Source: Paracoccaceae bacterium
GTDB lineage: Bacteria; Pseudomonadota; Alphaproteobacteria; Rhizobiales; Stappiaceae
Assembly (NCBI GenBank): GCA_002709505.1
Contig: PARB01000057.1
Span: 1-64,000, forward strand
Direction of reading: 5' to 3'
Length of the DNA: 64,000 nt
Below, piece by piece: positions 46,071 through 55,747 of this stretch. A program made the translations under genes and the position numbers. How positions within the stretch are numbered: the first letter of the stretch is position 1; each line of letters begins with the position of its first letter. Under the pieces are notes generated by a model. The model saw only the letters and a list, made by a program, of their open reading frames with translations. It was not told the origin of the DNA and ran no database searches.

Positions 46071-46818
46071 ACCGATCCTCGCGCTCGACGATCTCTGCAA
46101 GGCCTATGGCGCGCTGAAGGTCACAAGCCATGTCAGTCTCGACGTTCGGCCCGGCGAGATCCACGCGGTGATCGGCCCGAACGGCGCCGGCAAGACCACG
46201 CTGATCGGCCAGATCTCCGGCTCGCTCGCCCCCGACAGCGGCCGCATCAGCTTCGACGGGCGCGACGTGACGTCATTGCCGATGCATGCGCGTGCCCATG
46301 CGGGTCTGCTGCGCTCGTTCCAGATCACCGAGATCCTTCCCGCCTTCACCGCGCGCGAGAACGTGGCGCTGGCGCTGCAGGCGCGCGAGGGGCATTCCTT
46401 CCGTTTCTGGCGCAACGTGTCGCGCGACGCGGATCTCAATGCCCGCGCCGACGCCTGTCTGGCGGAACTCGGCCTGGAGGCCCGCGCCGAGGTGCCCGCC
46501 GGCACGCTGTCGCATGGCGAGAAACGCGCGCTGGAGCTTGCCATCGCCATGGCCTGCGAGCCGAAGCTCCTGCTTCTCGACGAGCCGATGGCCGGCACCG
46601 GGCGCGAGGAAACCGACCGTCTGGTCGAGGTCCTGCGCGCGCTCAAGGGGCGCTATGCGATGCTTTTGGTGGAACACGACATGAGCGCGGTCTTCGCGCT
46701 CGCCGACCGGATCTCCGTGCTGGTCTACGGCGAGATCGTCGCCACCGGAACCCCGGAAGAGATCCGGGACAATCCGCGCGTGCGCGAGGCCTATCTCGGC
46801 GAGGAGGCGGTGGCATGA
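46063..46818 (+). CDS. Branched-chain-type ABC ATPase (LivG-like)
   Basis: A 251-residue ATPase with Walker A GPNGAGKTT, a signature in the form LSHGEKRALELAIA (Ser-His-Gly-Glu, normal for LivG), Walker B LLLLDEPMAG and H-loop His in LLVEHDMSAVF. The length and these variants place it with LivG rather than LivF. Translationally coupled on both sides (eight-base and four-base overlaps). Confidence 0.94.
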   Translation: MAEPILALDDLCKAYGALKVTSHVSLDVRPGEIHAVIGPNGAGKTTLIGQISGSLAPDSGRISFDGRDVTSLPMHARAHAGLLRSFQITEILPAFTARENVALALQAREGHSFRFWRNVSRDADLNARADACLAELGLEARAEVPAGTLSHGEKRALELAIAMACEPKLLLLDEPMAGTGREETDRLVEVLRALKGRYAMLLVEHDMSAVFALADRISVLVYGEIVATGTPEEIRDNPRVREAYLGEEAVA

Positions 46819-47525
46819 CGATGCTGCTCGAAGTGTCCGGGCTGGAAGCTTCCTACGGGGCGGCGAAGGTTCTTTTCGGGATGGAGTTTTCCGTGCCGGC
46901 CGGAAAGGTCGTCACGCTCATGGGCCGCAACGGCATGGGCAAGACGACCACGATCCGCGCGCTGCTCGGCATGATTGCCGCCGACGGCGGGCGCATCGTC
47001 TTCGACGGCGAAGACGTGACGGGGCGCCCGTCCTATCGGGTCGCGCAGGCCGGCCTCGGGCTGGTGCCGGAGGGTCGGCAGATCTTCCCGACACTCTCGG
47101 TGGAGGAAAACCTCATCGCCACCAGCGCCAATCGGCACGGGGCAACGCCCGGCTGGTCGCTGGAGCGGGTCTATGAGTTCTTCCCGCGCCTGCGCGAACG
47201 CCGGCAGAACATGGGCAACCAGCTGTCGGGCGGCGAGCAGCAGATGCTCGCCATCGGCCGCGCGCTGATGACCAACCCCAAGCTGCTGATCCTGGACGAG
47301 GCGACCGAAGGCCTCGCGCCGCTGGTGCGCGCCGAGATCTGGGCCTGCCTGGAACGTCTCAAGGGCGAGGGACAGTCGATCCTCGTCGTCGACAAGAATG
47401 TCGATGCGCTGGAAAAGCTCGCCGACGCGCATGTCGTGGTGGAGAAGGGACAGGTGGTCTGGTCCGGCACGAGCGCCGAGCTCGCGGCCGATCCGACGAT
47501 CAGGGAGCGCTATTTGAGCGTTTGA
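46815..47525 (+). CDS. Branched-chain-type ABC ATPase (LivF-like)
   Basis: A 236-residue ATPase with Walker A GRNGMGKTT, the LivF loop GLGLVPEGRQIFP, signature LSGGEQQMLAIGRAL and Walker B LLILDEATEGLAP. The usual H-loop His is replaced by Lys (VVDKNVDALEKL), a change often seen in LivF subunits, in which LivG supplies the canonical site. Last gene of the transporter operon. Confidence 0.94.
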   Translation: MTMLLEVSGLEASYGAAKVLFGMEFSVPAGKVVTLMGRNGMGKTTTIRALLGMIAADGGRIVFDGEDVTGRPSYRVAQAGLGLVPEGRQIFPTLSVEENLIATSANRHGATPGWSLERVYEFFPRLRERRQNMGNQLSGGEQQMLAIGRALMTNPKLLILDEATEGLAPLVRAEIWACLERLKGEGQSILVVDKNVDALEKLADAHVVVEKGQVVWSGTSAELAADPTIRERYLSV

Positions 47526-47599
47526 GTTGACGTCGGTTGTCGGCGGCCAGCCCGATGAAGTGACACGCGCCGCGTGTTCGCCCGCGCGGGGCCTCAGTC

Positions 47600-48013
47600 T
47601 CAAGCCCGATTGCAGCCGCTAATGTCCCAATCGTTCGTCAAGGCCTTGAGACGCTCATTGGCCTGTCGGATGAGGGTTTCGGACACATTTATCCGCCCTC
47701 TCAGGCGGCCTTGCTCGGCTTTGATAGCCTCCAGTCGATCACCTGTTGCGCCATCGTGGCGTTCGCTGGTGATCCTCTCCCATTCCTGCCTGAGGTCGCT
47801 TCGCTCAGTCTCAAGCCTTGAAAGATCGGATCGTACGCCGGCCATCTCTGTACGAAGCGAGCGACAATGGTTCCTAAGATTGAAGTCGTGGGGCGAAAGC
47901 GACATTCGTTTCTCGGGTGCTTCGCCGAATGCAGTCGTCTGGCGAGACGCTTGGATACGATGGAGATCATGCATTCGAAAATCCTCATTTTCGCCAAAAT
48001 GAATTGAGGTCAT
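47600..48013 (-). CDS. Hypothetical coiled-coil protein
   Basis: A 137-residue protein that I do not recognise. Residues about 45-128 form heptad-patterned helices rich in Arg, Glu, Leu and Ser (segments RSDLSRLETERSDLRQEW and RLEAIKAEQGRLRGRINV), a credible coiled coil. No signal peptide. The GC content is visibly below that of the flanking operons. It faces away from the exported protein at 48071 across a 57-base AT-rich gap. The reading frame on the other strand is less protein-like, so I favour this one. Confidence 0.5.
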   Translation of the reverse strand: MTSIHFGENEDFRMHDLHRIQASRQTTAFGEAPEKRMSLSPHDFNLRNHCRSLRTEMAGVRSDLSRLETERSDLRQEWERITSERHDGATGDRLEAIKAEQGRLRGRINVSETLIRQANERLKALTNDWDISGCNRA

Positions 48014-48070
48014 TCAGGTTAGTGCTTTTTTTCGGAGAGTGAACAAAGTTATCATTTTTTAAGAAAGTGT

Positions 48071-49024
48071 ATGAAAATGAAAGGAGTTTTACGTCGTTAC
48101 CAGGTATTTAAGGCTGTTCTGGTCTTTGCTTGTTGGCTTTGTTTTCCCTTTCTTGGAGTCTACGCCGAGCCTTTCGACGCGGAAAAATTCAAGCGTGACG
48201 TCAGGGAGTATCGAACGCTCGTAACGGGAGGGCTCGCGCTTTCGCGGGACGATGGGCAGGACTGGTTCAGAGGGAGGAGCCCTTGGCTTCCGTTTCTTGA
48301 AAAACAGGTCTCCGAGGTGTTGGACCCGGGTGAGCGGCGCCGGCTGGATGCTGCCCTGAGGAACAGGGCGTGCGGCGAGGTCGCAGCGATCGAGCTGGGT
48401 GCTTTCGAGCATCTGTATCCGGAGTTGAGGCCTGTCCTTGCTGAACCCGATATCGGTCCGTTGTTTCGCAAGGCGATATTCCCGATCCATGCGCGCGTGT
48501 TTTCCTTTTGCCAGGCCCTCCGCATTGTCGAGCCGCTGGTTGCGGAGGCGCGAAGGCTCACCGAAGAGTGGGCGGACGAGGTCGACGTCCACACGGCGCA
48601 ATTTGTCATTGGAATCGGTCGTGCGACCGCGACCCGCCCCGTCGAGCTGGACGACGAACGTCTCTTAGACGCGACGTTTGTCCTCAAGCAGCTCGCCGCT
48701 TGCCACCATCATGCCGGGGCCTTGGAATTTCTTCTTCGCGTCGATGCGCAATTGAAAAGCCTGAAACATTTGCCCGGCGAGGGCGTGTATCTCGTCCGCC
48801 TCGCCGAGGCGCTGGGGATCCATGGGACCGAAGGTTTTCAACCTCTTCAAGATCTGTGGGACGCCCAGGACCGCGGGCGGATGGCGCGGATCAACCGGGT
48901 CTTCGAAGAATACTCCTTGGAGGACGCGGTGCGCCGGCTCCCCTACCGCGATGACGCATGCCGCATGCTTCCCGGCTCCCTCGCCAGACTGCATGGGCTC
49001 GACAGACATTCGTTGCAGCCCTGA
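48071..49024 (+). CDS. Exported hypothetical protein
   Basis: A 317-residue protein of unknown family with a signal peptide (about 1-32; basic start, hydrophobic core FKAVLVFACWLCFPFLGVY, cleavage near YAE). The mature part is predicted mostly helical and carries several Cys, including CHHHAGA, which could bind a metal. Its start region is AT-rich, and the first 250 bases use codons less biased to GC than the neighbours, which may mark recent acquisition. An ATG at 48077 is an alternative start. Confidence 0.6.
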   Translation: MKMKGVLRRYQVFKAVLVFACWLCFPFLGVYAEPFDAEKFKRDVREYRTLVTGGLALSRDDGQDWFRGRSPWLPFLEKQVSEVLDPGERRRLDAALRNRACGEVAAIELGAFEHLYPELRPVLAEPDIGPLFRKAIFPIHARVFSFCQALRIVEPLVAEARRLTEEWADEVDVHTAQFVIGIGRATATRPVELDDERLLDATFVLKQLAACHHHAGALEFLLRVDAQLKSLKHLPGEGVYLVRLAEALGIHGTEGFQPLQDLWDAQDRGRMARINRVFEEYSLEDAVRRLPYRDDACRMLPGSLARLHGLDRHSLQP

Positions 49025-49127
49025 GCCTCTGGCATACCCTTTGTCGCCGTGCTTTCTCTTGCGTTTCGGCAGGTGACAATTTACTCGTCACTTCCACTAA
49101 TAGTCATACGAACCGACAGGGGCGAGC

Positions 49128-50972
49128 ATGCCGACCTACCGCTCTAGAACCACCACTCACGGACGCAACATGGCGGGGGCGCGCGGCCTGTGGCGCGCGA
49201 CCGGCATGAAGGACGGCGATTTCGGCAAGCCGATCATCGCGGTGGTGAATTCCTTCACCCAGTTCGTGCCGGGTCACGTGCACCTGAAGGACCTTGGCCA
49301 GCTTGTGGCGCGCGAGATCGAGGCCGCCGGCGGCGTCGCCAAGGAGTTTAACACCATCGCGGTCGACGACGGCATCGCCATGGGCCACGACGGCATGCTC
49401 TATTCGCTGCCCTCGCGCGAGATCATCTCCGACAGCGTGGAATATATGGTCAATGCCCATTGCGCCGACGCGATGGTCTGCATTTCCAACTGCGACAAGA
49501 TCACGCCGGGCATGCTGAGCGCCGCGATGCGGCTGAACATTCCGGCCGTCTTCGTCTCCGGCGGACCGATGGAGGCCGGCAAGGTCCGGCTCGCCGACGG
49601 CACCGAGCGGGCGCTGGATCTGGTCGACGCCATGGTCGCGGCCGCCGACGACAACATGTCGGACGAGGATGTCGCGGCGATCGAACGCTCCGCCTGTCCG
49701 ACCTGCGGGTCGTGTTCGGGCATGTTCACGGCGAACTCCATGAACTGCCTGACCGAGGCCCTTGGCCTGTCGCTGCCGGGCAACGGCTCGACGCTTGCGA
49801 CCCATGCCGACCGTCGGCGTCTCTTCGTCGAGGCCGGGCACCTGATCGTCGATCTCGCCAAGCGTTACTATGAGCAGAACGACGAAAGCGTTCTGCCGCG
49901 CAACATCGCCAACCGTCAGGCGTTCCACAACGCCATGTTGCTCGACATTGCCATGGGCGGCTCGACCAACACGGTGCTGCACCTGCTCGCCGCCGCCCGC
50001 GAGGGCGAGGTCGATTTCACCATGTCCGACATCGACAAGCTGTCGCGCAAGGTGCCGGTGCTGTGCAAGGTGGCGCCGTCGGTGCCCGACGTGCACATGG
50101 AAGACATTCACCGCGCCGGCGGCATCATGGGCATCCTGGGCGAACTCGACCGTGCCGGCCTGATCGACACGTCGCTGCCGATGGTGCACAGCGAGAGCGT
50201 CAAGCACGCGCTCGACCAGTGGGACATCAAGCGCACAGACAGCCAGACCGCGCGCGACTTCTTCCGGGCAGGTCCGGCCGGCATCCCCTCGCAGACGGCA
50301 TTCTCGCAGGATTGCCGCTACGACAGCGTCGACGACGACCGCGAGAACGGGGTGATCCGTTCGAAGGAGCATGCCTTCTCGCAGGACGGCGGCCTGGCGG
50401 TGCTCTACGGCAACATCGCGCTCGACGGCTGCATCGTGAAGACCGCGGGCGTCGACGATTCGATCCTGAAGTTCACCGGCCGGGTGCGCATCTTCGAAAG
50501 CCAGGACAGCGCCGTCAGCGCGATCCTGACCAACAAGATCCAGGCCGGCGACGTGGTGCTGATCCGTTACGAGGGACCGCGCGGCGGCCCCGGCATGCAG
50601 GAAATGCTCTATCCGACGAGCTACCTGAAGTCGAAGGGCCTGGGCAAATCCTGCGCGCTCGTGACCGACGGCCGGTTCTCCGGCGGCACCTCGGGCCTCT
50701 CCATCGGCCACGTTTCGCCGGAAGCGGCGGAAGGTGGGGCGATCGGTCTGGCGCGGGAAGGCGATACGCTTGAGATCGACATCCCCAACCGCACGATCAA
50801 TCTGGCGATTTCCGACGAGGAGATGGCCAGCCGGCGCACCGAGATGGAAGCCAAGGGCCCGAATGCCTGGAAGCCCGAGGAAAAGCGCACCCGCAAGATC
50901 ACGACGGCGCTCAAGGCCTATGCGCTGCTGACGACCTCTGCGGCGGAAGGTGCGGTGCGCCGCGTCGATTGA
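49128..50972 (+). CDS. ilvD: Dihydroxy-acid dehydratase
   Basis: A 614-residue enzyme that converts 2,3-dihydroxy-isovalerate and its methylvalerate homologue to the 2-oxo acids in valine and isoleucine synthesis. It is close to the E. coli type in length and motifs: the start [20 protein letters not shown], cluster-ligand regions [13 protein letters not shown] and [18 protein letters not shown], and the C-terminal [20 protein letters not shown]. It depends on an Fe-S cluster and is therefore oxygen-sensitive. Its terminator follows. Confidence 0.97.
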   Translation: MPTYRSRTTTHGRNMAGARGLWRATGMKDGDFGKPIIAVVNSFTQFVPGHVHLKDLGQLVAREIEAAGGVAKEFNTIAVDDGIAMGHDGMLYSLPSREIISDSVEYMVNAHCADAMVCISNCDKITPGMLSAAMRLNIPAVFVSGGPMEAGKVRLADGTERALDLVDAMVAAADDNMSDEDVAAIERSACPTCGSCSGMFTANSMNCLTEALGLSLPGNGSTLATHADRRRLFVEAGHLIVDLAKRYYEQNDESVLPRNIANRQAFHNAMLLDIAMGGSTNTVLHLLAAAREGEVDFTMSDIDKLSRKVPVLCKVAPSVPDVHMEDIHRAGGIMGILGELDRAGLIDTSLPMVHSESVKHALDQWDIKRTDSQTARDFFRAGPAGIPSQTAFSQDCRYDSVDDDRENGVIRSKEHAFSQDGGLAVLYGNIALDGCIVKTAGVDDSILKFTGRVRIFESQDSAVSAILTNKIQAGDVVLIRYEGPRGGPGMQEMLYPTSYLKSKGLGKSCALVTDGRFSGGTSGLSIGHVSPEAAEGGAIGLAREGDTLEIDIPNRTINLAISDEEMASRRTEMEAKGPNAWKPEEKRTRKITTALKAYALLTTSAAEGAVRRVD

Positions 50973-51005
50973 GATCGCGTGCCACCATATCGCTCATGAT
51001 CCTGA

Positions 51006-51035
51006 AACGGGCGGCCTCTGGCCGCCCGTTTTCTT
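51006..51035 (+). terminator. Rho-independent terminator of ilvD
   Basis: AACGGGCGGCC (51006-51016) pairs perfectly with GGCCGCCCGTT (51020-51030) around a three-base loop, followed by a T-rich stretch (51029-51035). Confidence 0.88.
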
Positions 51036-51146
51036 GTGCGATTGCCGTGTATGTCGCCAAAGCCGTCTTTGCCTTGGGCGCGAGGGGCAGTACCGTCGCC
51101 GGACCGGAGCCCACGCGAGGCCCGGCATTGAAGGAAGGACTTTCGG

Positions 51147-51293
51147 GTGAAACGGAACGGACTGTATCTGATTATCGTTGTTCTCGCCGTCGCGGCGGGC
51201 GTGCTGGGCTACAAGGTCTACCAGGACCAGCAGGAGCCGTCGGGCATCAACATCCAGGTCGGCAAGGACGGCATTTCCGTAGAAACGAAGTAA
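51147..51293 (+). CDS. Small single-pass membrane protein, 48 residues
   Basis: GTG at 51147, eight bases after AAGGAAGGAC, opens a 48-codon frame ending in TAA at 51291. The product has a basic start (MKRNG), one membrane helix (about 6-22, LYLIIVVLAVAAGVLG), a Tyr/Gln/Asp-rich juxtamembrane part and a short C-terminal beta-like tail (INIQVGKDGISVETK). Very similar small proteins, as I recall them, are widespread and unnamed in alphaproteobacteria. The clean ribosome site and charge pattern support it as a real gene. Confidence 0.7.
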   Translation: MKRNGLYLIIVVLAVAAGVLGYKVYQDQQEPSGINIQVGKDGISVETK

Positions 51294-51305
51294 GCCGCAG
51301 CCTCC

Positions 51306-51779
51306 CTACGCCCGCTCGATGCGGCCCTGGTAGCAATTGTTGCGGGCCGAGCGCAGATGCACGAAGGCGATGTCGTTGCGTGCAAGCAAGGCTTCGGCGC
51401 GCACCTCGATCTGCGACGTGTCGACCACGTCTCCCGTCCCGTAGACGATCCGCTGGTCATGGCCGTAGCCGCGCATGATCAGCCTGTCCATTCCGGCGAA
51501 CATCTCCGGTAGCGTGTCGCTGTCGGGATGTCGTTCGCAGGGCTCAGCGCACAGGAAGATCGGTCCGATCTCCGCATAGGGCTGGGCTTGGGGGAACGGC
51601 CGGTGGGCGAGGATCAGGTACGGCGCGCCTTCGGGTATCTGCCTCAGGCAGTGCCGGCAGGGAAGGCCGTCGCCGCTGGAGGTCGCCCTTTCCGGCGTCT
51701 GGCCGTTGGCATCGGGCCCGCCCGCCTGATAGCGGCGGACGGTGTCGGTATCGAGTGCGAGAAATCGAAGTGCGGCCAT
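51306..51779 (-). CDS. DUF1203 domain-containing protein
   Basis: A 157-residue cytosolic protein. The segment GDGLPCRHCLRQIPEGAPYLILAHRPF followed by GPIFLCAEPCERH is the hallmark of DUF1203; the two pairs of Cys may bind a metal. The function of the family is unknown. It ends 12 bases from the stop of the 48-residue protein (convergent) and lies 102 bases downstream of the monooxygenase gene on the same strand. Confidence 0.82.
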   Translation of the reverse strand: MAALRFLALDTDTVRRYQAGGPDANGQTPERATSSGDGLPCRHCLRQIPEGAPYLILAHRPFPQAQPYAEIGPIFLCAEPCERHPDSDTLPEMFAGMDRLIMRGYGHDQRIVYGTGDVVDTSQIEVRAEALLARNDIAFVHLRSARNNCYQGRIERA

Positions 51780-51881
51780 GGTCTGCCTCCGTCTGGCAAT
51801 GAGTGCACCAGACGGATAGCCGTATGGGTGGGGCGTGGGCGACCCGATTTGCGAGCGGTCCCGCCCCGGATTGGCGGTGGA

Positions 51882-54221
51882 TTACTCCGCCGCCTCCCGG
51901 AAGGCCGGATTGTGGGTCTTCGGCTTGGCCTTGAGCTTGAGTTCCTTCAGCTCTTCGCGCTCCCGTTCCGCATTCCTGAGCAACTGGAACTTGCCCGGCT
52001 GATACTGTTTCGGCGCGAAGATGTCGCCGAAGCCATAGTCGCCGGCGGCCCTCAGCGTGAAGGCGGGGTCGGCCAGATGCGGCCGTCCGAGCGCGATGAG
52101 ATCCGCGCGGCCCGCCGCCAGGATCGTGTTGGCCTGGTCCGCCGAGGTGATCGCCCCGACCGCCATCGTCGCGATGCCGCTCTCGTTGCGGATCTGGTCG
52201 GCGTAGGACGTCTGGAACATGCGTCCGTAAACCGGCGCGCTGTCGGGGCTGGTCTGTCCGGTGGAGACGTCGATCAGGTCGACGCCCGCATCCGCGAAGG
52301 CCTTGGCGATAACGACGCTGTCGTCGCCGGTAATTCCGCCCTCGATCCAGTCGGTCGCCGAGACGCGCACCGACATCGGCTTGTCTTCGGGCCAGGCCGC
52401 ACGCACCGCCTTGAACACCTCCAGCGGGAAGCGCAGGCGGTTTTCCAGCGATCCGCCGTAGTCGTCGGTACGCGTGTTTGTGATCGGCGACAGGAAACTC
52501 GCCAGCAGATAGCCGTGGGCGCAATGCAGCTCCAGCATGTCGAAGCCGGCGCGCGCGCCGCGCTGCGCGGCGGCGGCGAAGTCGGCCTTCACCGCGTCCA
52601 TGTCGGCCCGGTCCATCGCCTTGGGCGTCTGGCTTTCGGGATAATAGGGCAGGGGCGAGGCGGAGAGGATCGGCCAGGCTTCTTCAGCCGGAAGCGGTCG
52701 GTCCATGCCCTCCCACATCAGCTTCGAGGCGCCCTTGCGGCCGGCGTGACCGATCTGCAGACAGATCTTCGCTTTCGACTGGCTATGGGCGAAATCGACG
52801 ATCCGCTTCCAGGCCGCTTCCTGTTCGTCGCTCCAGATGCCGGCACAGCCCGGCGTGATGCGGGCCGTCGGCGAGACGCAGGTCATCTCGGTAAAGACCA
52901 GACCCGCCCCGCCCATGGCGCGCGAGCCGTAGTGCACGAGATGGAAGTCCTGCGGAACGCCGTCGACGGCGGAATACATGCACATCGGCGAGACGACGAA
53001 GCGGTTCGCAAGCGTCATGTCGCGAAGGCGGTAGGGCTGGAACGCGGGAACGACGGGGTTTTGCGTGTCTACATTCAGGCCCGACGCCTTGACCTTTTCG
53101 GCAAAGGCGCGGGTGGCCTTGGCGACGAAATCGGGCGCGCGCAGGTCGAGGTTGTCGTAGGTGATCGCCTTGGAGCGGGTCATCACGCCGAAGGCAAAGG
53201 TGACCGGATCCATGTGCCAGTAGCGCTTGACGTGCTCGAACCAGACCAGCGACACGTCGGCGGCGTGCTGGGTCTTCTCCACTTCCTCGCGGCGGGTGTC
53301 CTCGAAGTCGGCAAGGGCGGCCGGCACGTCGGCGGTGCGCATCACGCTTTCATAAAGCGCGATGGCGTCTTCCATGGCGAGCTTGGTGCCCGAGCCGATG
53401 GAGAAATGCGCCGTCGACTTGGCGTCACCCAAGAGCACGACATTGTCCATCGTCGTGCGGGCGTTGCGGATCATCGGGAAGTTGCGCCACATCGAGCGGT
53501 TGATCTTGAGCTTGTGGCCGTCGAGTTCCTCCGCGAAGACGCCTTCCAGGAAGGTCGCGGACTCCTGCTCGCTCATGTGTTCCAGACCGGCCTTGTCGAA
53601 GGTCTCCGGATCGGTCTCCAGCACCCAGGTCGAGAGGCCCGGCTCATACTGGTAGGTATGGGCGATGAAGATGCCGTGCTCGGTTTCCTTGAAATAGAAG
53701 GTGAAGGCGTCGAGCGGCTTGGTCGAGCCCATCCAGGTGAACTTGTTGGGACGCAGGTCGACGCTCGGCTGGAAGTGGTCGCGATGCGCCTCGCGGACGG
53801 CGGAATTGATGCCGTCGGCGGCGATGATCAGGTCCGCACCGGCGAACTGCTCGATGCCCTTGATATCCGCCTCGAAGTGCATCTCGATGCCGAGCTGGCG
53901 CGCGCGCTCCTGCAGGAGCAGCAAGAGGGTGCGGCGCGAACAGCCGCAGAACCCGTTGCCGCCGATGCGGAAGACGTCGTCCTTGTAGTGGATGGCGATG
54001 TCGTCCCAATAGGCGAAATTCTCGGTGATCGCCCGGTAGCTCTCCGCGTCGTAGCGCTCGAAGGTTTCCAGCGTCTGGTCGGAAAATACCACGCCGAAGC
54101 CGAATGTGTCGTCCGCCTTGTTGCGCTCGTGCACCGTGATGCGTGTGTCCGGCCGCGCCTTCTTCATCAGGATCGCGAAATACAGGCCCGCCGGGCCGCC
54201 GCCGATTACCTCGATACGCAT
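51882..54221 (-). CDS. Aryl-CoA monooxygenase fused to an old-yellow-enzyme oxidoreductase (2-aminobenzoyl-CoA or salicylyl-CoA type)
   Basis: A 779-residue two-domain flavoprotein. Residues 1 to about 390 are an FAD monooxygenase with GGGPAG (7-12), the Asp-Gly motif in [12 protein letters not shown] and the FAD motif [17 protein letters not shown]. Residues about 405-779 are an old-yellow-enzyme FMN barrel with [35 protein letters not shown] and LGRPHLADP. The fusion is known as 2-aminobenzoyl-CoA monooxygenase/reductase and as salicylyl-CoA 5-hydroxylase. It hydroxylates and then reduces the CoA-activated ring. The ATG at 54221 follows GGAGAGGAA. It is divergent from the SDR-MarR operon and shares its operator. 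Confidence 0.92.
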   Translation of the reverse strand: MRIEVIGGGPAGLYFAILMKKARPDTRITVHERNKADDTFGFGVVFSDQTLETFERYDAESYRAITENFAYWDDIAIHYKDDVFRIGGNGFCGCSRRTLLLLLQERARQLGIEMHFEADIKGIEQFAGADLIIAADGINSAVREAHRDHFQPSVDLRPNKFTWMGSTKPLDAFTFYFKETEHGIFIAHTYQYEPGLSTWVLETDPETFDKAGLEHMSEQESATFLEGVFAEELDGHKLKINRSMWRNFPMIRNARTTMDNVVLLGDAKSTAHFSIGSGTKLAMEDAIALYESVMRTADVPAALADFEDTRREEVEKTQHAADVSLVWFEHVKRYWHMDPVTFAFGVMTRSKAITYDNLDLRAPDFVAKATRAFAEKVKASGLNVDTQNPVVPAFQPYRLRDMTLANRFVVSPMCMYSAVDGVPQDFHLVHYGSRAMGGAGLVFTEMTCVSPTARITPGCAGIWSDEQEAAWKRIVDFAHSQSKAKICLQIGHAGRKGASKLMWEGMDRPLPAEEAWPILSASPLPYYPESQTPKAMDRADMDAVKADFAAAAQRGARAGFDMLELHCAHGYLLASFLSPITNTRTDDYGGSLENRLRFPLEVFKAVRAAWPEDKPMSVRVSATDWIEGGITGDDSVVIAKAFADAGVDLIDVSTGQTSPDSAPVYGRMFQTSYADQIRNESGIATMAVGAITSADQANTILAAGRADLIALGRPHLADPAFTLRAAGDYGFGDIFAPKQYQPGKFQLLRNAEREREELKELKLKAKPKTHNPAFREAAE

Positions 54222-54286
54222 GACCGTTCCTCTCCTTGCGCGCCGGCCGGCCCATTTCCCCGGGAGCTGGCGCTTGCGTCCGTGCT

Positions 54287-54313
54287 GGAGATATTTTAAA
54301 CTTAAAATAATTC
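54287..54313. promoter_or_regulatory. Palindromic operator in the divergent promoter of the aryl-CoA cluster
   Basis: TATTTTAA-AC-TTAAAATA (54292-54309) is a dyad with perfect eight-base arms around AC. It includes GGAGATATTTTA (54287-54298), identical to the site before the Liv-type transporter. It lies between the monooxygenase (start 54221) and the SDR gene (start 54403), where one regulator could control both directions. The MarR gene in the SDR operon is the obvious candidate. Confidence 0.65.
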
Positions 54314-54402
54314 GGGGCGCAATGGTCGTTGTTTCCCTTACGCGGACGTTAGGTGAAACGGATTGAGCCGGCCGGCGCAGGCATAAAAGGGAGTCGCATC
54401 TC

Positions 54403-55173
54403 ATGACACAGGGACCGCTGCACGGCCGTCATGCGCTTGTGACCGGGGGAAGTCGCGGCATCGGCGTGGCGATTGCAAAGCGCCTCGTCGCCGAAGGCGC
54501 GCTCGTCACGATCCTCGGGCGCAATGCGACCCGCGCCGAACAGGTCGCCAGGACCATAGGTGCCGCCGGCTTCGTCTCGGCGGATGTGACCGACCGGGAT
54601 GGCTTGAGCGAGGCGATCCGCGCGGCGGAAGAGCGCCACGGCGGCGTGTCGATCCTGATCAACAATGCCGGGGCTGCCGAAAGCGCCCCCTTCCTCAAGA
54701 CCCCGCCCGAGCAGTTCCAGCGGATGCTCTCGGTCAATCTGGACAGTGTAGTGACGGCCTGCCATGCGGTGTTGCCCGGCATGATCGCGGCCGGAACGGG
54801 CCGGATCATCAACATCGCCTCTACCGCCGGCCTCAAGGGCTATCGCTATGTCTCCGCCTATGTCGCGGCGAAACACGCGGTGGTCGGCCTGACGAAGGCG
54901 CTCGCGCTGGAGACGGCGGAGACGGGCGTGACCGTCAACGCCGTTTGCCCCGGCTTCGCCGACACGGATCTGGTGCGCGAGAGCGTTGCGAGAATTCGCG
55001 AGAAGACCGGGCGCGAGGAGGCGGACATCGTCGCCGACATGGTGCGCGACAATCCCCAGAAACGCCTGATCGACCCGCAGGAAGTGGCCGATTGCGTGTT
55101 TTGGCTCACCGGCGACGGTGCGCGGTCGGTCACCGGCCAGTCGCTGGCGGTTGCCGGCGGCGAAGTGATGTGA
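54403..55173 (+). CDS. SDR-family oxidoreductase of the aryl-CoA cluster
   Basis: A 256-residue short-chain dehydrogenase with TGGSRGIG for NAD(P), NNAGAAE, catalytic Ser in IASTAG and Tyr/Lys in YVAAKH. The tail ([27 protein letters not shown]) resembles 3-hydroxyacyl-CoA or acetoacetyl-CoA-type reductases. It is probably the 3-hydroxyacyl-CoA dehydrogenation step for the ring-derived CoA ester. First gene of the operon; the MarR gene begins seven bases after its stop. Confidence 0.9.
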   Translation: MTQGPLHGRHALVTGGSRGIGVAIAKRLVAEGALVTILGRNATRAEQVARTIGAAGFVSADVTDRDGLSEAIRAAEERHGGVSILINNAGAAESAPFLKTPPEQFQRMLSVNLDSVVTACHAVLPGMIAAGTGRIINIASTAGLKGYRYVSAYVAAKHAVVGLTKALALETAETGVTVNAVCPGFADTDLVRESVARIREKTGREEADIVADMVRDNPQKRLIDPQEVADCVFWLTGDGARSVTGQSLAVAGGEVM

Positions 55174-55180
55174 GGCGCTG

Positions 55181-55747
55181 ATGGAAAAGCTCGTCGACGA
55201 GGACCTGCCGGAGACGGTCGATGCCGAAACCCGGGTGCAGGGCAGCGGCGATCACCACGCCGAGCTGCGGCTCTGGCTGAGAATGCTCACCTGCACCAAC
55301 CTGATCGAAAGCGAGATCCGCTCGCTGCTGCGCACGCGTTTCGACGTGACGCTGCCGCGCTTCGATCTGATGGCGCAGCTGGAGCGCGCGCCGGACGGCA
55401 TGACGCTGGGCGATTTGTCTCGCCGCATGATGGTGTCGGCCGGAAATGTCACCGGCCTGGTCGAGCGGCTGGTGCAGGACGGTCTCGTCGAGCGGCGCCC
55501 GGCGCCGGGCGACCGGCGGTCCGCGCTCGTCAGCCTGACGGACAGCGGCCGGGCGAGCTTCGAGACGATGGCTGCGGCCCATGCGGACTGGGTGGCCGAT
55601 CTGTTTTCCGGCCTCGACGCCGGCGATATCGACGTGCTGATGGGCCTGCTTGCCAAAGCCAAGGCCTCCGCGCGTTTGGCGGCCGAGGGCGCGCCGCAAG
55701 TTTCCACACAAGCAACACTGCCGAAAAAGGACACCGCCGATGGCTGA
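55181..55747 (+). CDS. MarR-family transcriptional regulator of the aryl-CoA cluster
   Basis: A 188-residue winged-helix protein. The core (about 40-140) contains the recognition helix [28 protein letters not shown] and the wing [17 protein letters not shown] with the conserved Asp-Arg-Arg. N-terminal (about 25) and C-terminal (about 45) extensions are longer than usual. MarR regulators of this group (BadR- or CouR-like) repress aromatic-acid genes and release DNA on binding an aryl-CoA. The palindromes at 42.8 and 54.3 kb are its likely targets. Its last eight bases overlap the crotonase gene. Confidence 0.9.
   Translation: MEKLVDEDLPETVDAETRVQGSGDHHAELRLWLRMLTCTNLIESEIRSLLRTRFDVTLPRFDLMAQLERAPDGMTLGDLSRRMMVSAGNVTGLVERLVQDGLVERRPAPGDRRSALVSLTDSGRASFETMAAAHADWVADLFSGLDAGDIDVLMGLLAKAKASARLAAEGAPQVSTQATLPKKDTADG

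Noticed and set aside
47574-48002. 142-codon plus-strand frame opposite the coiled-coil gene
   Set aside because: It is Ser/Arg-rich without structure, while the minus-strand frame has a regular heptad pattern.
49073-49091. GTGAC-N9-GTCAC inverted repeat before ilvD as an operator
   Set aside because: Five-base arms with a nine-base gap are expected by chance at this scale, and no regulator gene is adjacent.
54331-54359. Inverted repeat GTTTC...GAAAC as a second operator
   Set aside because: The arms need a gap to align and nothing similar occurs at the other regulated promoter; kept only as a remark.
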